Assembly (NCBI RefSeq): GCF_963678635.1 | Contig: NC_087066.1 | Location: forward strand, 53,338,312-53,402,311 | Direction of reading: 5' to 3' | DNA length: 64,000 bases | From: Symsagittifera roscoffensis | Taxonomy: Eukaryota > Xenacoelomorpha > Acoela > Convolutidae | Shown: in pieces, positions 30,626-43,400 of the stretch | Position numbering within the stretch: position 1 is the stretch's first letter | Layout: every line of letters begins with the position of its first letter | Notes under the pieces: model-generated | Databases searched by the model: none | Seen by the model: only the letters and a program-made list of their open reading frames with translations | Told to the model about the DNA's origin: nothing | Made by a program: the position numbers and the translations under genes

Positions 30626-31876
30626 ACTAGCAAACCAATAACTCTAACTAGCTCATTCTCTTTATCCCCGCAACTGCAAAGTTTTATAAGCAATTTTGTT
30701 ATCACATTAATTGATCGAAACAAAAATTGGCATATGGTCTAATTATACCACGGCAAATATATTTTGCTTTCATACGTAACCTTATAGAACCCCTCGTTAC
30801 ACCATAAAACTGATGCTTAAGTGAGGTTAGGGAAAAGGAAAAAGGTCTCTATTTTTGCTGTAAGGAAGGCTTCAACTGAGCTGTTGTTTATTTTTGATTT
30901 TTGTTAAATAAGCAGCAAAGTTTTTAGTATAAGACAGTAGCGGATGTAGGGGGGGGGGGGGGGGGTCGGAGCCCTACCTCAGGGATTCGACCCCCTGCCG
31001 ACCCAAAGGGTTTCCCCTTTGTACTATTTTGAGATATCCATATTTGCTGACGGACCCTAAAATTTTTCTAAAGGCTCCTTTGACGCCAATCGATACTAAT
31101 TTTGAGAGGGGAGCGCGCGCCGAAAGAACGCAATTTTTTGGTCGAAACTTTCAAAAAAGTGCCTAAAACACCTAAAAACGTCAAATTAGTGCATTTATAG
31201 TGGTTTCATTACGAGGCAAAACTGTGCACTGGATAGGAGCACAATTTTGTGTCTATGTTGCTGGATTCCAGAGACAAGTCTTTAAACATGTTAAAATTTT
31301 GTCGGAACGATCAAAGAGAAGGAAAGATAAAAGGGAGCGTCCTTGTTGCGGAATCCGCTCACAATGCACAAAATGCACAGTTTGGCCTCGTAATGTTGGG
31401 AGAGCTCAGAAAATCAATTTAGTCGACGTCGACGATCAAAAAAAAGGTCGACAAAACTTTCAATTTTTTTTTGAATATCCGCCCCCTCGAGAAATTCCTA
31501 GATCCGCGCCTGGTATAAAATCATTGTTTTTTTCTCAATACTTGACTCTTTCGATTTCAAAACATCTAGCGTAGCCATTAAATGAAAATTTGTGCTAAAG
31601 AATTGACGTGAAATTTTTTGGCTTGTTTTTGTGAACTTTAGGTGTCCATCTGGTGACTTACCCGCTCAACGTTAGAGTTGTATCATATGATGCTATTTCT
31701 TTCTGAGGGTAGATAGAACTCGTATTCGAGCGGAATCTTCTGGTTTACATTTTCAGTATGGGAGGTTTACTTAGGATTTCATAAAATATATTTTATGAAT
31801 AGACGGAAAACAAGACTGCTCGTATCAGGGCAAAGCCCTGAATGTTCCGACTGGCTTTTGAGCTTTATGGAGCAGT
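30626..31876. repeat. 1.25-kb tandem duplication, unit 2
   Basis: Second unit, 1251 bp, seven bases longer only because of the G run near 30949. Similarity ends where ACTAGC would follow AGCAGT. The near identity points to a very recent event or an assembly artefact at a poly-G tract. Confidence 0.93.
30935..31512. mobile_element. hAT-type MITE, copy 2 (duplicate of copy 1)
   Basis: Same element as at 29691-30261, carried along by the 1.25-kb tandem duplication, not by a second transposition. It differs only in its poly-G run. Confidence 0.85.
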
Positions 31877-32319
31877 AATAACAAAAAAAATTGTATATAG
31901 TAAAATAAAATGAAAATTTTTTCATGAAAATTATCTTTCCACACGCCGTATTAAGTACAAAAGGATAGATATCGCTCATTGTAACAAATCAATTATGGCA
32001 AATTAGCTTCTTCCAATCACCAACTTGGAACGATTTCTAAGACGGATTAAAGCTCCGCTTACGCTATAATAGCGCGAAATATATCGCGCGTTAATTGAAC
32101 CAAATTGACCAAAATGCAAATATTTAAACCTCCATAACTTTACGAAAAACGGTCACAGGTGAAATTACTTTTCAAATTTAAGCTCAGGACAGTTTTTCAA
32201 ATTTAAGCTTTCGAATGATATAAAAAAATTCTATCGAAAATGGCTAGCTAAAAAGTCGAAATTTGTCTGAAGAAAAAAAAACCCACCCGAGCACAAATAT
32301 TTCGTATCGAAAGTCGGAA
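31877..32319. repeat. Inverted, diverged copy of the repeat at 40.7-41.15 kb
   Basis: Phrases here are reverse complements of 40700-41150: AAGACGGATTAAAGC, ACCAAATTGACCAAAATG, AAGTCGAAATTTGTC and ACCCACCCGAGCAC. There is also a strong hairpin region with GCGCGAAATATATCGCGCG at 32073-32091. It is a non-coding dispersed repeat of unknown type. Confidence 0.5.
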
Positions 32320-34090
32320 CAATAACGCGTTTCAAAAACTAAAGCTTATTTTCACAAACAAGATTGAAGTTTGCAGCTGAATAAAAAAAACGTAATTGAC
32401 GTAATTTTCTCGAACTATGGTATTCGGTGTCTGAAAATTGTCCAAGCTTAGTTCTTTGTCCAAGCTTAGTTCAATATGTTGAAACAAAAATGACTTATAC
32501 AGTTGCTTAATTTCACGACAAACTTTTTGTATGGTCAAAAACGCTTGCGACTAGGATAAAAACATAAATCAAATTTATCAATTTGTTCGAATTTTTTCTT
32601 AATTTACAAGTTTCCATGTGAAGAAAGCTTTTTAATATTCAATTTCAATTTACCTGGATTGCAGCGACAAATAATTGAAGCTGAATCTTTTTTTGCGGAA
32701 AATACTAGCATAAAATCAAAAAAATATATATGTATTCCAGCGACAAATCATTGGATTCTATGCTATATTTTTTGAACTCAATACTGCAGTCAAAACGCGT
32801 TCATCCAAAATCACACTCTAGTTGTAAGCTTTTTCTACTCCTCAACCATTTTTAATACCAATTTGAAAAAGAAAGTTTAACTTTGTCATAATGTATTCAC
32901 AATTGCATGGCGAGCAAGTCAACATTATGGACACATTTATTTTTCATAGTTACGAGACATTGCAAATTAGATTTTACACAAACGCATAAACTTTCAGTGT
33001 TTTAAAAACCTGGTTTTCTTCTTTCTCCCCACGTGCAAAAACATACAAACCGTAGAAAACTCCACATTACGTCATTGAATTAATGTTTTTGTGATGCGAG
33101 GGAGGAGATAAGAAATAATTATGATTATTTTCAGAGCCGAAAAAATTGAAAAAAAATTCAGAGCTGGATTCAGAAAGGCAATGCGCCAACATCCCAAATG
33201 TGCTCATTTTTTTTATGATTAAGCATGTCTGCCAAGCATGTACTAGCATCAAATAGTTTGAAATATTTTTATAGTAATCGTCGTATCGGAATCGGAGACG
33301 GAGTCAATCATGAAATCAACGACATATCCAATATCAGAGAATGGGTTGGATTAAAGCCCGAATGCTTGCCTGTTTTTAAAAATTTTCAAAGTCAAACTAG
33401 ACAGAAATAATCATCGAGAATAAGTAATCGAAAGCCAAAATAAAATGAAAAATATTGTCAATTTCCTGTGAATAAAAAGAAGACACTTTTGTTCGAACGG
33501 TTATTTGATGCCAAAAAGTTCATAATCTTCTTCTTTTTTTGTTTTTTTTTGGATCTTTCATTTTTTCCGTTATAACACACCATCACCCCGTTCTAGTATT
33601 GAAAATAAAACAATACCCCCCAACCAAAAAATAACATAATTTTTTATGAGATTTACCGTAACTTAGCTAACAAGTTTTTTGTAAAACGGAAAAAAAGTTT
33701 CAGGGAGGTTTCACTAAGGTTATGAGATCAAAAATAAAAAAGTTTGCCTAAAAATGACACTCCCTGTTTTTTTGGCGCACGCATTGATAACCGAATCTGT
33801 ATAAAACGGAAACCTACAAATCGAAATTTGTACTCTATCATACTTAACAATTCTTAACAAAAAACTTTGATACTTTTTTTCTGATATTAAATCACCTTCA
33901 GATAGTATCCGAGAACAATAATTGATCTGGCCACTGAAAATCAGAAGGAACTTTGTATTCGAGTGTTGTTTAGTTGTTTTCGATTTCCACGCAAAATTAT
34001 GCACCACAAATAATCATCGAAATGGGTTGAGTGATATATAATATTAATGCACTTTCAGTCGTGATTCAAAAACATTATGAAACTTCCAAA
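32320..34090. repeat. Diverged ~1.9-kb duplication, unit 1
   Basis: From ACGCGTTTCAAAAACTAAAGC this region matches 34226 onward (ACGCGTTTCAAATACTAAAGC). Shared stretches include CACGTGCAAAAACATACAAA, ATGCGAGGGAGGAGATAAG and ATCGGAGACGGAGTCAATCA, with many indels, so the duplication is old. No gene is present. Confidence 0.8.
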
Positions 34091-34225
34091 AGTGACCCCG
34101 AGCGAATGTATTCTTTTTCCTTTATATTAAACGAAATCAATTTTCGCCAGTAAGTTGAAATCTTCTGGTTTACATTTTCAGTATGGGAGTTTTACATGGG
34201 TTTTCATTAAAATTAATTTATGATT

Positions 34226-35870
34226 AGAAGAAAAAAACGCGTTTCAAATACTAAAGCTTATAAAAACGTAATTGACGCAGTTTTCTCGAACTATGATATT
34301 CGGTGTCTTAAAAGTTAACGATATCATTGAATTTCTTGTGGTTTTTTCGAATCACTACTGGAATAGATTTTTTTGTTAATACAGATAAGTATTGCCTAGA
34401 GCATTGTCCAAGCCTAATTCAATATGATTTAGCAAAATTGCCTTGTACAGCTGCTAAATTTCACGACAAAGTTTTTATATGATCATCAATGCTTGCTACT
34501 AGCAAGCGTTTTTAAATTGGATACAGTGATCAAATGGATTAATCAATTAATTCGAAATTTTGTAATTACAACATTTCATGGGAAGAAGTTTGTTTAATAT
34601 TCAATTTCAATGTGCCTAGCAGCGAAAAAAAATTGAAGCTACATAAATTTTGCGGAAAGCACCCGCATAAAATCAAAAAAGACAAAATATGTATTCCAGC
34701 GACAAAGCATTGAGCTCCATGATTTTTTTGAGGTCAATACTGCTGTCAAACGCGTCCATCCAAAATCACATATTAGTTCTAATTTTTTTCTACTCCCTAA
34801 TGTTTTTTAATTCCAATTTGAAAAAGAAAGTTTAACTTTGTCATAATGTTTTCACAATTTGCATGGCGAGCAAGTCAACCTTATGGACACATTTATTTTT
34901 AATAGTTACGAGACATTGCAAAATAGATTATACTCAAACGCATAAACTTTCAGTGTTTTAAAAACCTGGTTTTCTTCTTTCTCCCCACGTGCAAAAACAT
35001 ACAAACCGTAGAAAACTCCACATTACGTCATTGAACTAATGTTCTTGTGATGCGAGGGAGGAGATAAGAAATAATTATGATTATTTTCAGAGCCGAAAAG
35101 ATTGAAAAAAATTCAGAGCTGGATTCAGAAACGCAATGCTCCAAAATCCCAAATGTGCTCATTTTTTTAATGATTGCGGGTGTCTGCCAAGCATCTACTA
35201 GCATCAAATAGAGTGGAATTTTTTTTTTTATCGTAATCTTCTTATCAGAATCGGAGACGGAGTCAATCATGAAATCAACTACATATCCAATATCAGAGAG
35301 TGGTTGGATTAAAGCCCAAATGCTTGCTTGTTTTTAAAAATTTTCAAAGTCAAACTAGATAGAAATAATCATCGAGAATAAGTAATCGAAAGCTAAAATA
35401 AAATGAAAAATATTGTCAATCTCCGGTGAATAAAATGAGGACACTTTTGTTCGAACGGTTATTTGATGCCAAAAAGTTCATAATCTTCTTCTTTTTTTGT
35501 TTTTTGGATCTTTCATCTTTTCCGTTATAACACACCATCACCCCGTTCTAGTATTGAAAATAACATAATAACCCCCCAACCAAAAAAAAACACAATTTTT
35601 TATGAGATTTCACTATCAAAATTTTACTGTAACTTAGCTTACAAGTTTTTTGTAAAACGCAAAAAAAGTTTGAGGGGTGTTTCACTTAAGTTATGAAATC
35701 CAAAATAATAAAGTTTTCCTATAAATGATACTCCTTATTTTTTTTGGCGCACGCAACATCATGCAACACAAATAACAATCGAAATGGGTTGAGTGATATA
35801 TCATATTATGGCCTTTCAGTCGCTCTTCAAGTGACATTATAAAAATTCCAAAAGTTTTAACTCTGTCGAG
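34226..35870. repeat. Diverged ~1.9-kb duplication, unit 2
   Basis: Second unit, offset about 1.9-1.96 kb from 32320. It lacks some segments of unit 1 and has a palindromic GCTTGCTACTAGCAAGCG at about 34490. Non-coding. Confidence 0.8.
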
Positions 35871-36084
35871 AAAAACCAGTTTAAATATTTGGATTTTGGT
35901 GTTTTTTGAACGAATTAAGTGATTCAGCAGGCTAACTTTGTTTTTTGTTGTCAAAGTAAGCCTTCCCAATCACTTTCCATGAATAACTGTCGCATTGTGT
36001 GGATTGGTATTAATCTTTTTCAGCCCTGATTGGAGTTAAATTTTAAAAAGATAAGATAAGCCGCGAAACTGATTTGTAAGATTC

Positions 36085-36460
36085 GATCCCCTGACGACCC
36101 AAAGGGTCCCCCCTTTGATACTTTTTAAGAAATATATTTTTGGCCGACCGACCCTAAAAATTTTCTAAAGGCGCCTTCGGGGCCAATATATACTAATTTT
36201 GAGGGGGGAGCGCGCGCCGAAAAACACAATTTTTCGGTCAAAATTTTCCAAAAAGTGCCTAAAAACGCCTTTTTTGACCTGTTTTTTCAAAATTTTGCAT
36301 GCGGCGCAAAAAATTTGGCCAAAATAGGGACAAAACCGTGCTTTGGGAGAGCTCGAAAAATCAATTTGGTCGACCTAAAAAAAAAAAAAAGTTCGTCAAA
36401 ATTTTCGAAAATTTTTTGAAAATCCGCCCCCCCCTCGAGAAAATCCTAGATCCGCCCCTG
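36085..36460. mobile_element. hAT-type MITE, truncated copy
   Basis: Right terminus TCCTAGATCCGCCCCTG is intact at 36460. The interior matches the family (GACCCAAAGGGTCCCCCC, GGAGCGCGCGCCGAAAAAC, TGGTCGACCTAAAAAAA). The left terminus is missing; the match starts at about ATTCGATCCCCTGACGACCC. Confidence 0.8.
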
Positions 36461-37451
36461 ATTCAACGGAATTTTTATCCCTATTTTTTCTTTTTCTTGT
36501 TACTTTTTGACAAAAATTACTGCCCACTTTGTCTAAAATGTTGTAACTGTCAATTTTGTCTAAGTTTTAGGTTTATATACCTAAATTGATGTTTTTCAAT
36601 GCTCATTTTTAAACGTAAAAACATATCAATAGACTTTGTTGAAATGTTTTCGGGGTTGATACCCACATAACAACAGTGCAGACGAGACCGTATTTTGACT
36701 TTTCTGCAAATTTGTGTCAAGAAATGACAAAATCTAAAAAATCCCAATGAAAGCAGTTTAGATGAAACTGCTTCATTTTAGATGCCTTCATTCTAGTAAC
36801 TTGCAATTTGACAACAAATTGATCCGATTAGTAAAAAAACGTGCACCAGGCGAAATTTGAATTATCGCATTGGTTTTGCATATTTTGTTTTTTGCTTCAA
36901 AACCATTCTACATTCTACAACATCTTATCAATATGACAAACATTGACTTGGTTAAAATTTTCCTGAGAAAACTAGTTCAGTACCTAACTGACGACAACTC
37001 GAGATGCCAATGCTGAAATGAAGATATTTTAAACAACAAATTGTTATCTGCCAAAAAACTTCAAAAATTTATGCGTTCTGTTTTTGTAATAATTTTTGTT
37101 CAGCCTTACATTCAATTAAAAAATGCAGCTGAGAAGCTGGCAATTCTCTGTTTATTTTGCGCAAGCTTCAAATTCCACTTTTTCTTCTAAATGGTTTGTT
37201 GATGCTATCAAATACGCATTTGGCCTTTAACTCAAACTCTTTGTTAAAACATTTCATCGAAAAAACTGCTTCGTTCGAGTTTTCAATTCGAATGATCTTA
37301 AAATTCTTTAATATGAGGGGAAAAAATTGAAATGAGAAAGAAAACAATTTTTCTGCAAATAGCCCTAACCAAACACTCGTAATAAAATCCTAGTTCCCCA
37401 CAATGCTAATTTGTCCATTTGTCCATTAATTTCTATTAAAAAATGTTCGAT
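36461..37451. other. 3' flank of the receptor gene, AT-rich
   Basis: Intergenic AT-rich DNA between the MITE and the stop codon of the receptor gene. It includes the untranslated 3' region of that gene on the - strand, whose end I cannot place. No other feature was found. Confidence 0.5.
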
Positions 37452-40400
37452 TCAAGGACTTCTGACAACTAAGACAGTTACGAAATAGGAAGCAACTACA
37501 CATGTCGCCACAATCAGATATAAACAGAAACATATTCTGTCAGCCAAAACAGAGCACTTCATCCAAACTGGAGCTAAATTATCCTTTTCGGCGATTTTCA
37601 CCGGAACTTCGCCCATCAAATTTCGAATTCGTCTCTCCTGTAAAGTTTCACAGCTGTCTTCGATTTCCGAATCAAGCGATACGACTTGAGTCGAGCTGCT
37701 GTCGGGTTCCCGAGATCGACTCGTGGTTTCGGCTTCGGTGTTTTCGTTTTCGTTCGCCATTATTGAGTAATTTGCCGAAGCTTTCACCGCTTTTGTTCGG
37801 ATAGTGGCTTCTGATGGGTGTAAAGGTACAATGAAAAAGAACGACAAGTGTTCGTCCTGCAGCACTTTGTAAAGCCACTCGGGGACTTTTCTACCGTTGT
37901 TTCCAATGAAGTAGATGTTATAAACTAAATTCAAACTTTTGGGTTAGAATTTAACAAAACATGAACTAATCATTCAGGGAAAAAATCAAAGCATACGCGC
38001 TGTTCGGTTCTTTGCAAAGAACCTCTGTTGTGCCCCTGCTTGTGAGCTATACATGCATTCTTTTTGGCTGTTTTTCTGGATTGGGTAATGCTGCCTCACC
38101 CTCAAGAAACGAGCACGGATCATGGTGGGCCTCGAACATCCGACTTTTCGATTGAGAGGCATAGACGTAATACTTCACCATCAATTTTTTTGGTATAAAA
38201 ATAAAAAAAGGACGGCGAAAGAGCTAAGTTTAATAAAAAATACACTAAAGAAAGAACCATGACAACAACCTTAAGTCTGAAGACGATAAAGGATGAAAAT
38301 TCAACTAACTCTTCCCCTTTCCTTACTCAAAAAATACCTAGTCCGCTTAGCTTTTATCTAAGTACTTTAAATCAGGGGCGGATCTAGGATTTTCTCGAGG
38401 GGGGGGGGGCGGATTTTCAAAAAGTTTTCCAAAATTTTGACGACTTTTTTTAGGTCGACCAAATTGATTTTTCGAGCTCTACCAAAGCACTTTTTTGCCC
38501 CTATTTTGGCAAAATTTTCTGCACCGCAGGCAAATTTTTGAAAAACAATCAAAAAAGCCGTTTTTGGGCACTTTTTGAAAAATTTTGACAAAAAAATCGC
38601 GTTTTTTTGGGCGCGCGCTCCCCCTCAAAGTTAGTATATATTGGCGCCAAAGGCGCCTTTAGAAAAATTTTAGGGTCGGTCGGCCAAAAATGGATTTCTG
38701 AAAAAGTATCAAAGGGGGGACCCTTTGGGTCGGCAGGGGTTCGAATCCATGAGGGGGGACGTCCGCCCCCCCCCCTAAATCCGCCCCTGCTTCAAATAGC
38801 TAAGTTTGATACTCACTGAAAATAGTCGCAATCAGCGAACTCGCCATGTGAATAATCATGACAGCCATGTAGTTTCCGAACACGGGAAAATGTTCCGAAC
38901 TCCTCGGTAGATTATTTGCAACCTCGGTGCCCAAAGTCAACACCTGGGCCAACAAATTAGCGGAAGCGAAGGTTATTTTTTCGCCTGATTGAACTGGTAA
39001 TATGAAAACAAAAGTTGACAGAATGTAGACTCCGAAACTGCAAAGGGATCAAGATAAAATCATCTCTCGATTCCATTTTTGAGCATTTTTTTGGGGAGGC
39101 GGGTGGCTAATTGCCTTCTGCTTTTGCTTTTAAATCTGAGCCAAATGTACTTTAGAATTTGGCAATTTTCAACTTAATCAGGTGTCTAAATCTGTAAAAA
39201 CAATTATCCTGTTCAGGATAGGAAACTAAAAATCAAAGACAAATCTTCAAAATGAGGATCTTTGCTTGAACTTAATTTAAAAAGGGAGGATGTTAAATTG
39301 ATCCCTGGGAAAGACTAGAATTGAGAGGAAGAAGGCAGGGTCTCGTTTCAGTTTGAGGTCCACTCGAATTAGGTCATAGTATGGCTCGTCTGTTCTGGGG
39401 TCCCTGTATGTCTTGATGTGGTACTCGACTGGTCTGCGCACTTGCCATTGGGGGTTCTCGTTCAAGTGTGAAAGGGACAACTCGCCCAAAACAGGGTCCG
39501 ATGAGTCAATGGCTATAAGAATTACAGTATTTTTTAGACATCTCGAATTAAAAACTATAATTAGAGAAAACGACCCCTTCTTTAGATCATCGGCGATTTT
39601 TTCTCAGGGTTTTGAAAAATTCTTCAACCTTCTTTTTAGGTCAGCCATACCATTTTGAGCATCGTTTTTTGAGCTTCGTCGTAATTGCTAACTAACCAAA
39701 ATTGGCAACGTTTTTTTTCCGCGTAGGTAGTTTTTTTTGGAAGAATGAGGTTTTTCAGCAAATTGTGACCACAAATTGTGGTTCTAGCGGGCGCTTCCAT
39801 CAAAAAACTATTATATTTTAGCGCCCAAGGTGCCTTTAAAAACATTTTTGGGTTGTTTTTCCCACAAGTCACCCTGGATTTCTCACAAGCATGTAAATTT
39901 CAAATGTTTGTATCTTCCAAATTCAATTCTTTTCGGCTGAGTGAACTTGTAATACGTACCAACAGTGAACTGGTTGCCGTTGCTTCCCCACGAGGAGATG
40001 TACATCGGGCAGTTCTGTTCGTCGAATGGGAACAGAGCATACTCCATTTTGCATGAATAAGTGAAAATGGTCAGAGTGTGTGTTGTGACTATTCTGCCAT
40101 CTGAGAAGACTATCTGGTTGCCATTTGTGGAGTAGACATCCTCAATTACCCCCTCGTTCATCAAAAAATTGAGAGAGAAAAAAATGATGTTTTGCTCTGT
40201 TACTTTTAAAAATACGTCAATTTTGAACAGCAAAACTTTTATTGTGACACATTGCTGCAATTATTACTTAAAATAATCAGGCCAGGCCCCACGGATCAAA
40301 ATATTGTTTTCATGATATGACCCAGGCTAAAAATAAAACCGGCTAATAAAAAAAATAACGGAAAAAAAATAAATTTAAGCTTAAACAAGACTGATTGAAT

Positions 40401-43400
40401 CGCAGGGCAAAGCCCTTTAATTGGTCTGGAATAGTTTTTGGTAAAAGAAAATATTGGAAAACTCTAAACTCAGGACAATATCGAAGATCAAGTTTTAAAA
40501 TATTAGTCGTACGATTAGCGTCTGTTTACAGCCTCAATTTAATTTGCAACGATTTTGTTGTGCGCGATAATTCACCGCGCACAAATAATTCATGTTACGC
40601 TTTCAGCATTATGAGTAAAAACTTCAAAACGCGCATACGTTAGTCCAGAGCATGACCAAATTTGTTAATTTAAAACTCTGCAAAAAACGATCAGAGGTAA
40701 AATATCATTTTACTTTTTGATTCAAGGAGTCGATATCTTCAATTGGGCATGAGCATATAAGAATAACGTTTAGCAACCGGAAAATAACCGTTCCCGTTTA
40801 GCACATGATATTCTTGTTTTTAATGTAAACCTATTATTTGCTGGAAATTTTTTATTAGCTGGTTGTTTATATTCCGATTATATGTTCCGACTTTTGAAGA
40901 AAAAGAAAAAAAAAGTGCTCGGGGTGGTTTAATTCCCCAGCCAAATTTCGACTTTTTAACAAGCGCTTTTTCACGTAAACTTTTTGTATCAGCCGGAAAG
41001 TATTTTTCCCTGAGCTCAAATTAAAAAAAATATTTAGTAAAAGTATTTTTCATAAAGTTAAGGGGGTTTACAGATTGTCAATTTGGCCAAAATGGGATAA
41101 TTAACGTGCATATATTTTATGCTTTTAATCCGTCTTAGAAACTGTTCTAAATTGAATTGAGGCATGCTTTATTGATCTATTTAATACTTACCCTCACGGT
41201 GAATGTATTACTTTAAGCTTTACATAGAAAAAATCTAGAGTGTAGTTTTTCAAAAAAAAAACCTAAAAGGTAGTATTTAAAAAAAATCGAAGATATCATC
41301 ATTTTTTTCGAACGCGAACACTACACCATAGACTTCAAAGGGCAGTCAGAACATTTAGGGCTTCGCCTTAATACGAGAATTCTTGATTTTTTTTGGCTGT
41401 ACTTCTAGCATGACAACAAAATTTCGATTTGCTTGTTTAATTTTTTGTTATGGTTGCAGCAATGCCTTACAACACAAATTGTGCTGTCCAAAAAACGAAA
41501 TTTAAAAGACCGAAACGCAAAAAAAATGTGCAGATTTTTTATCTGTAATATTACTTGTGTCCAAGCGATTGCTTCATTTTTTAGCAAACAATTAATTTTG
41601 CTAACCTAAAATAAAAACTCTTGCTAAATAATTTCAATTAAAACCTGAAAAAACCATTAGGCCAGAGTATCATAAAAGATCAAAAACTTGTTTAAAATAT
41701 AAAAACATAAATATGAGTATGTTTGTTATAATAATTTTAAAATCTGCTCACAGAATTTATGCATTATCAGTTACGCCTTCCTTGTATCAGCTCCTTCTGT
41801 TTTTTGAAAATTTGTGAAGATTATTTTGTCATACCTTAGGATAGATTCGATTAAATTTAGTAAATTGAAAATTGATTCATTTCGAATACTATGCCTAAGC
41901 AGTGATTTCAAAATCCAGTTGTTTAAAAACCTTTTTGTTAATATTTTTCTTTCTTCTGAATTTGTAAGCTCTGTTAAAAGATTCTCAATTTTGCTTTTTT
42001 CTTGCCTTTTCAATTATTTTCTTTTTTCTGTATCTGTTTAACAATCTACCCTTTTTGCAAGGTAGATAAAATCGGAGATTTTTTGACCAATCAGAATGCA
42101 TCAAATGCAACAGAAAACTCTAGTGCTAAATAATTTTTATATTAACAGGGTGGAGATTTTTTGTAGATACCATATTTTTGCTCATATTGTCCTTATTTCT
42201 GCTAGGACTTATTGCAAGTATGTAGTTAGTAATGCACCAGATCGAATTAAAATGCTCAAAAATGTACTATGATACTCAAAAGCGGATTTGAAGGGGGGAG
42301 GAACTTCTCCCCTTCTCAGAAATTTCACTCCCTGACTACCCGAAGGGTCCCTTTTTTGGTACTATTTTTAGACCCCCATTTTTGGTTGGCTGACCCAAAA
42401 AAAATTCCAAAGGCGCCTTTAGCGCCAGTATATGATTTTTCTGAGGTTGGAGCGCTCACAAAAAAAACCGCAATTATTTGTCAAAATTATTCAAAAAGGG
42501 CCTAAAACGCCGAAAAAACGCAGGCGGTGCAAAAAAATTGACTAAAACAAGTTTTATAATGCTGTAGGAGAACTCGGAAAATCAATCTTGTGAACGTGAA
42601 GTATACTTTTCCCATAATCAACTTTTTTACAAGTTTATTACTTGCATTATTATTCTACGTTAACAATTTTGCTATTCAATCACACTTGGCGTAGAGATTT
42701 TGCTGTCGCTTCTGTTCCTTTAGGTCCGGGGATCGCTTCCCGGCTGGACTTTGTTTTTTTTTCAGCTTAAGAGCGATTTAATTTTTGTTCGGTAAACATT
42801 GATTTGTCGGACATATTTTTTGAGCTTAGTTGCCACGGCGCGGATTTTAATTGTTCTGAAAGCACTTCTCCTTGTAACTGCTAGTGCAAGTGTTGTTCAT
42901 TTTTGGGTTATGGGGTACTGAAATTGGAAAAACAAAGTGTAAATTTTTTTGGCTCATCTGGTGTCTGCTCAAAGATTGTCTCATCACGGAATTTTTCTTG
43001 TTTTTTTTTCTGGCCTTTTGAAATAATAATTTTTTTTCAGAAGTTTATTATAATTTTTACAAGGTAGGCTAAATCAGTGATCTTTCGACCAACCACAATT
43101 GCAACAAATGCAGCAGAAAACTCTAGTAATAATTACTGTTTATTTTTACAGGGCTGCAGGTTTTTATTAGATACCATAAGGGTTTCTATGTGGATCTTTA
43201 TGTCTGCTGGGATTTATTTGCATATATGTAGTTAGTAACGCACTAGATCAAGTTAAACTGCTCAAAAACATACTATGATATCAGTAGCTGATTTAGGGGG
43301 TGATGGGAGGGATTTTTTATTGTATTTTAAGAATAGCATTTCTGACATAATACGTAAAAAGTAAAGGTGTTACACATACCTAGTTCCGGACTCCAAAAAG

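Larger units (their letters stand above)
42050..43300. repeat. Diverged ~1-kb tandem duplication in receptor intron 1
   Basis: 42057-42265 (CAAGGTAGATAAAATCGG to CTATGATACTC) matches 43060-43285 (CAAGGTAGGCTAAATCAG to CTATGATATC), about 1005-1010 bp apart, with roughly 20% difference. Both are followed by GCGGATTTGAAGGGG or TAGCTGATTTAGGGGG, remains of the MITE terminus. Confidence 0.75.
40261..43379. other. Receptor intron 1 (repeat-rich)
   Basis: The 3.2-kb interval between the first and second recognised exons. It contains a dispersed repeat (40390-41160), a ~1-kb diverged tandem duplication (42050-43300), a MITE remnant (42277-42610) and a SINE head (42680-42770), listed separately. I looked for a short exon that would resolve the phase conflict at exon 2 and could not identify one convincingly. 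Confidence 0.55.

Noticed and set aside
29949-31574. Two identical 124-codon + frames (VSLRGKTVHWIGAQFCVYV...)
   Set aside because: They lie inside the duplicated MITE, begin at a non-ATG codon and are identical only because of the 1.25-kb tandem duplication.
40196-40260. Upstream extension of receptor exon 2 from an acceptor at about 40255 (TTGCAG)
   Set aside because: It gives the wrong phase after exon 1 and adds sequence with no counterpart in Cys-loop receptors.
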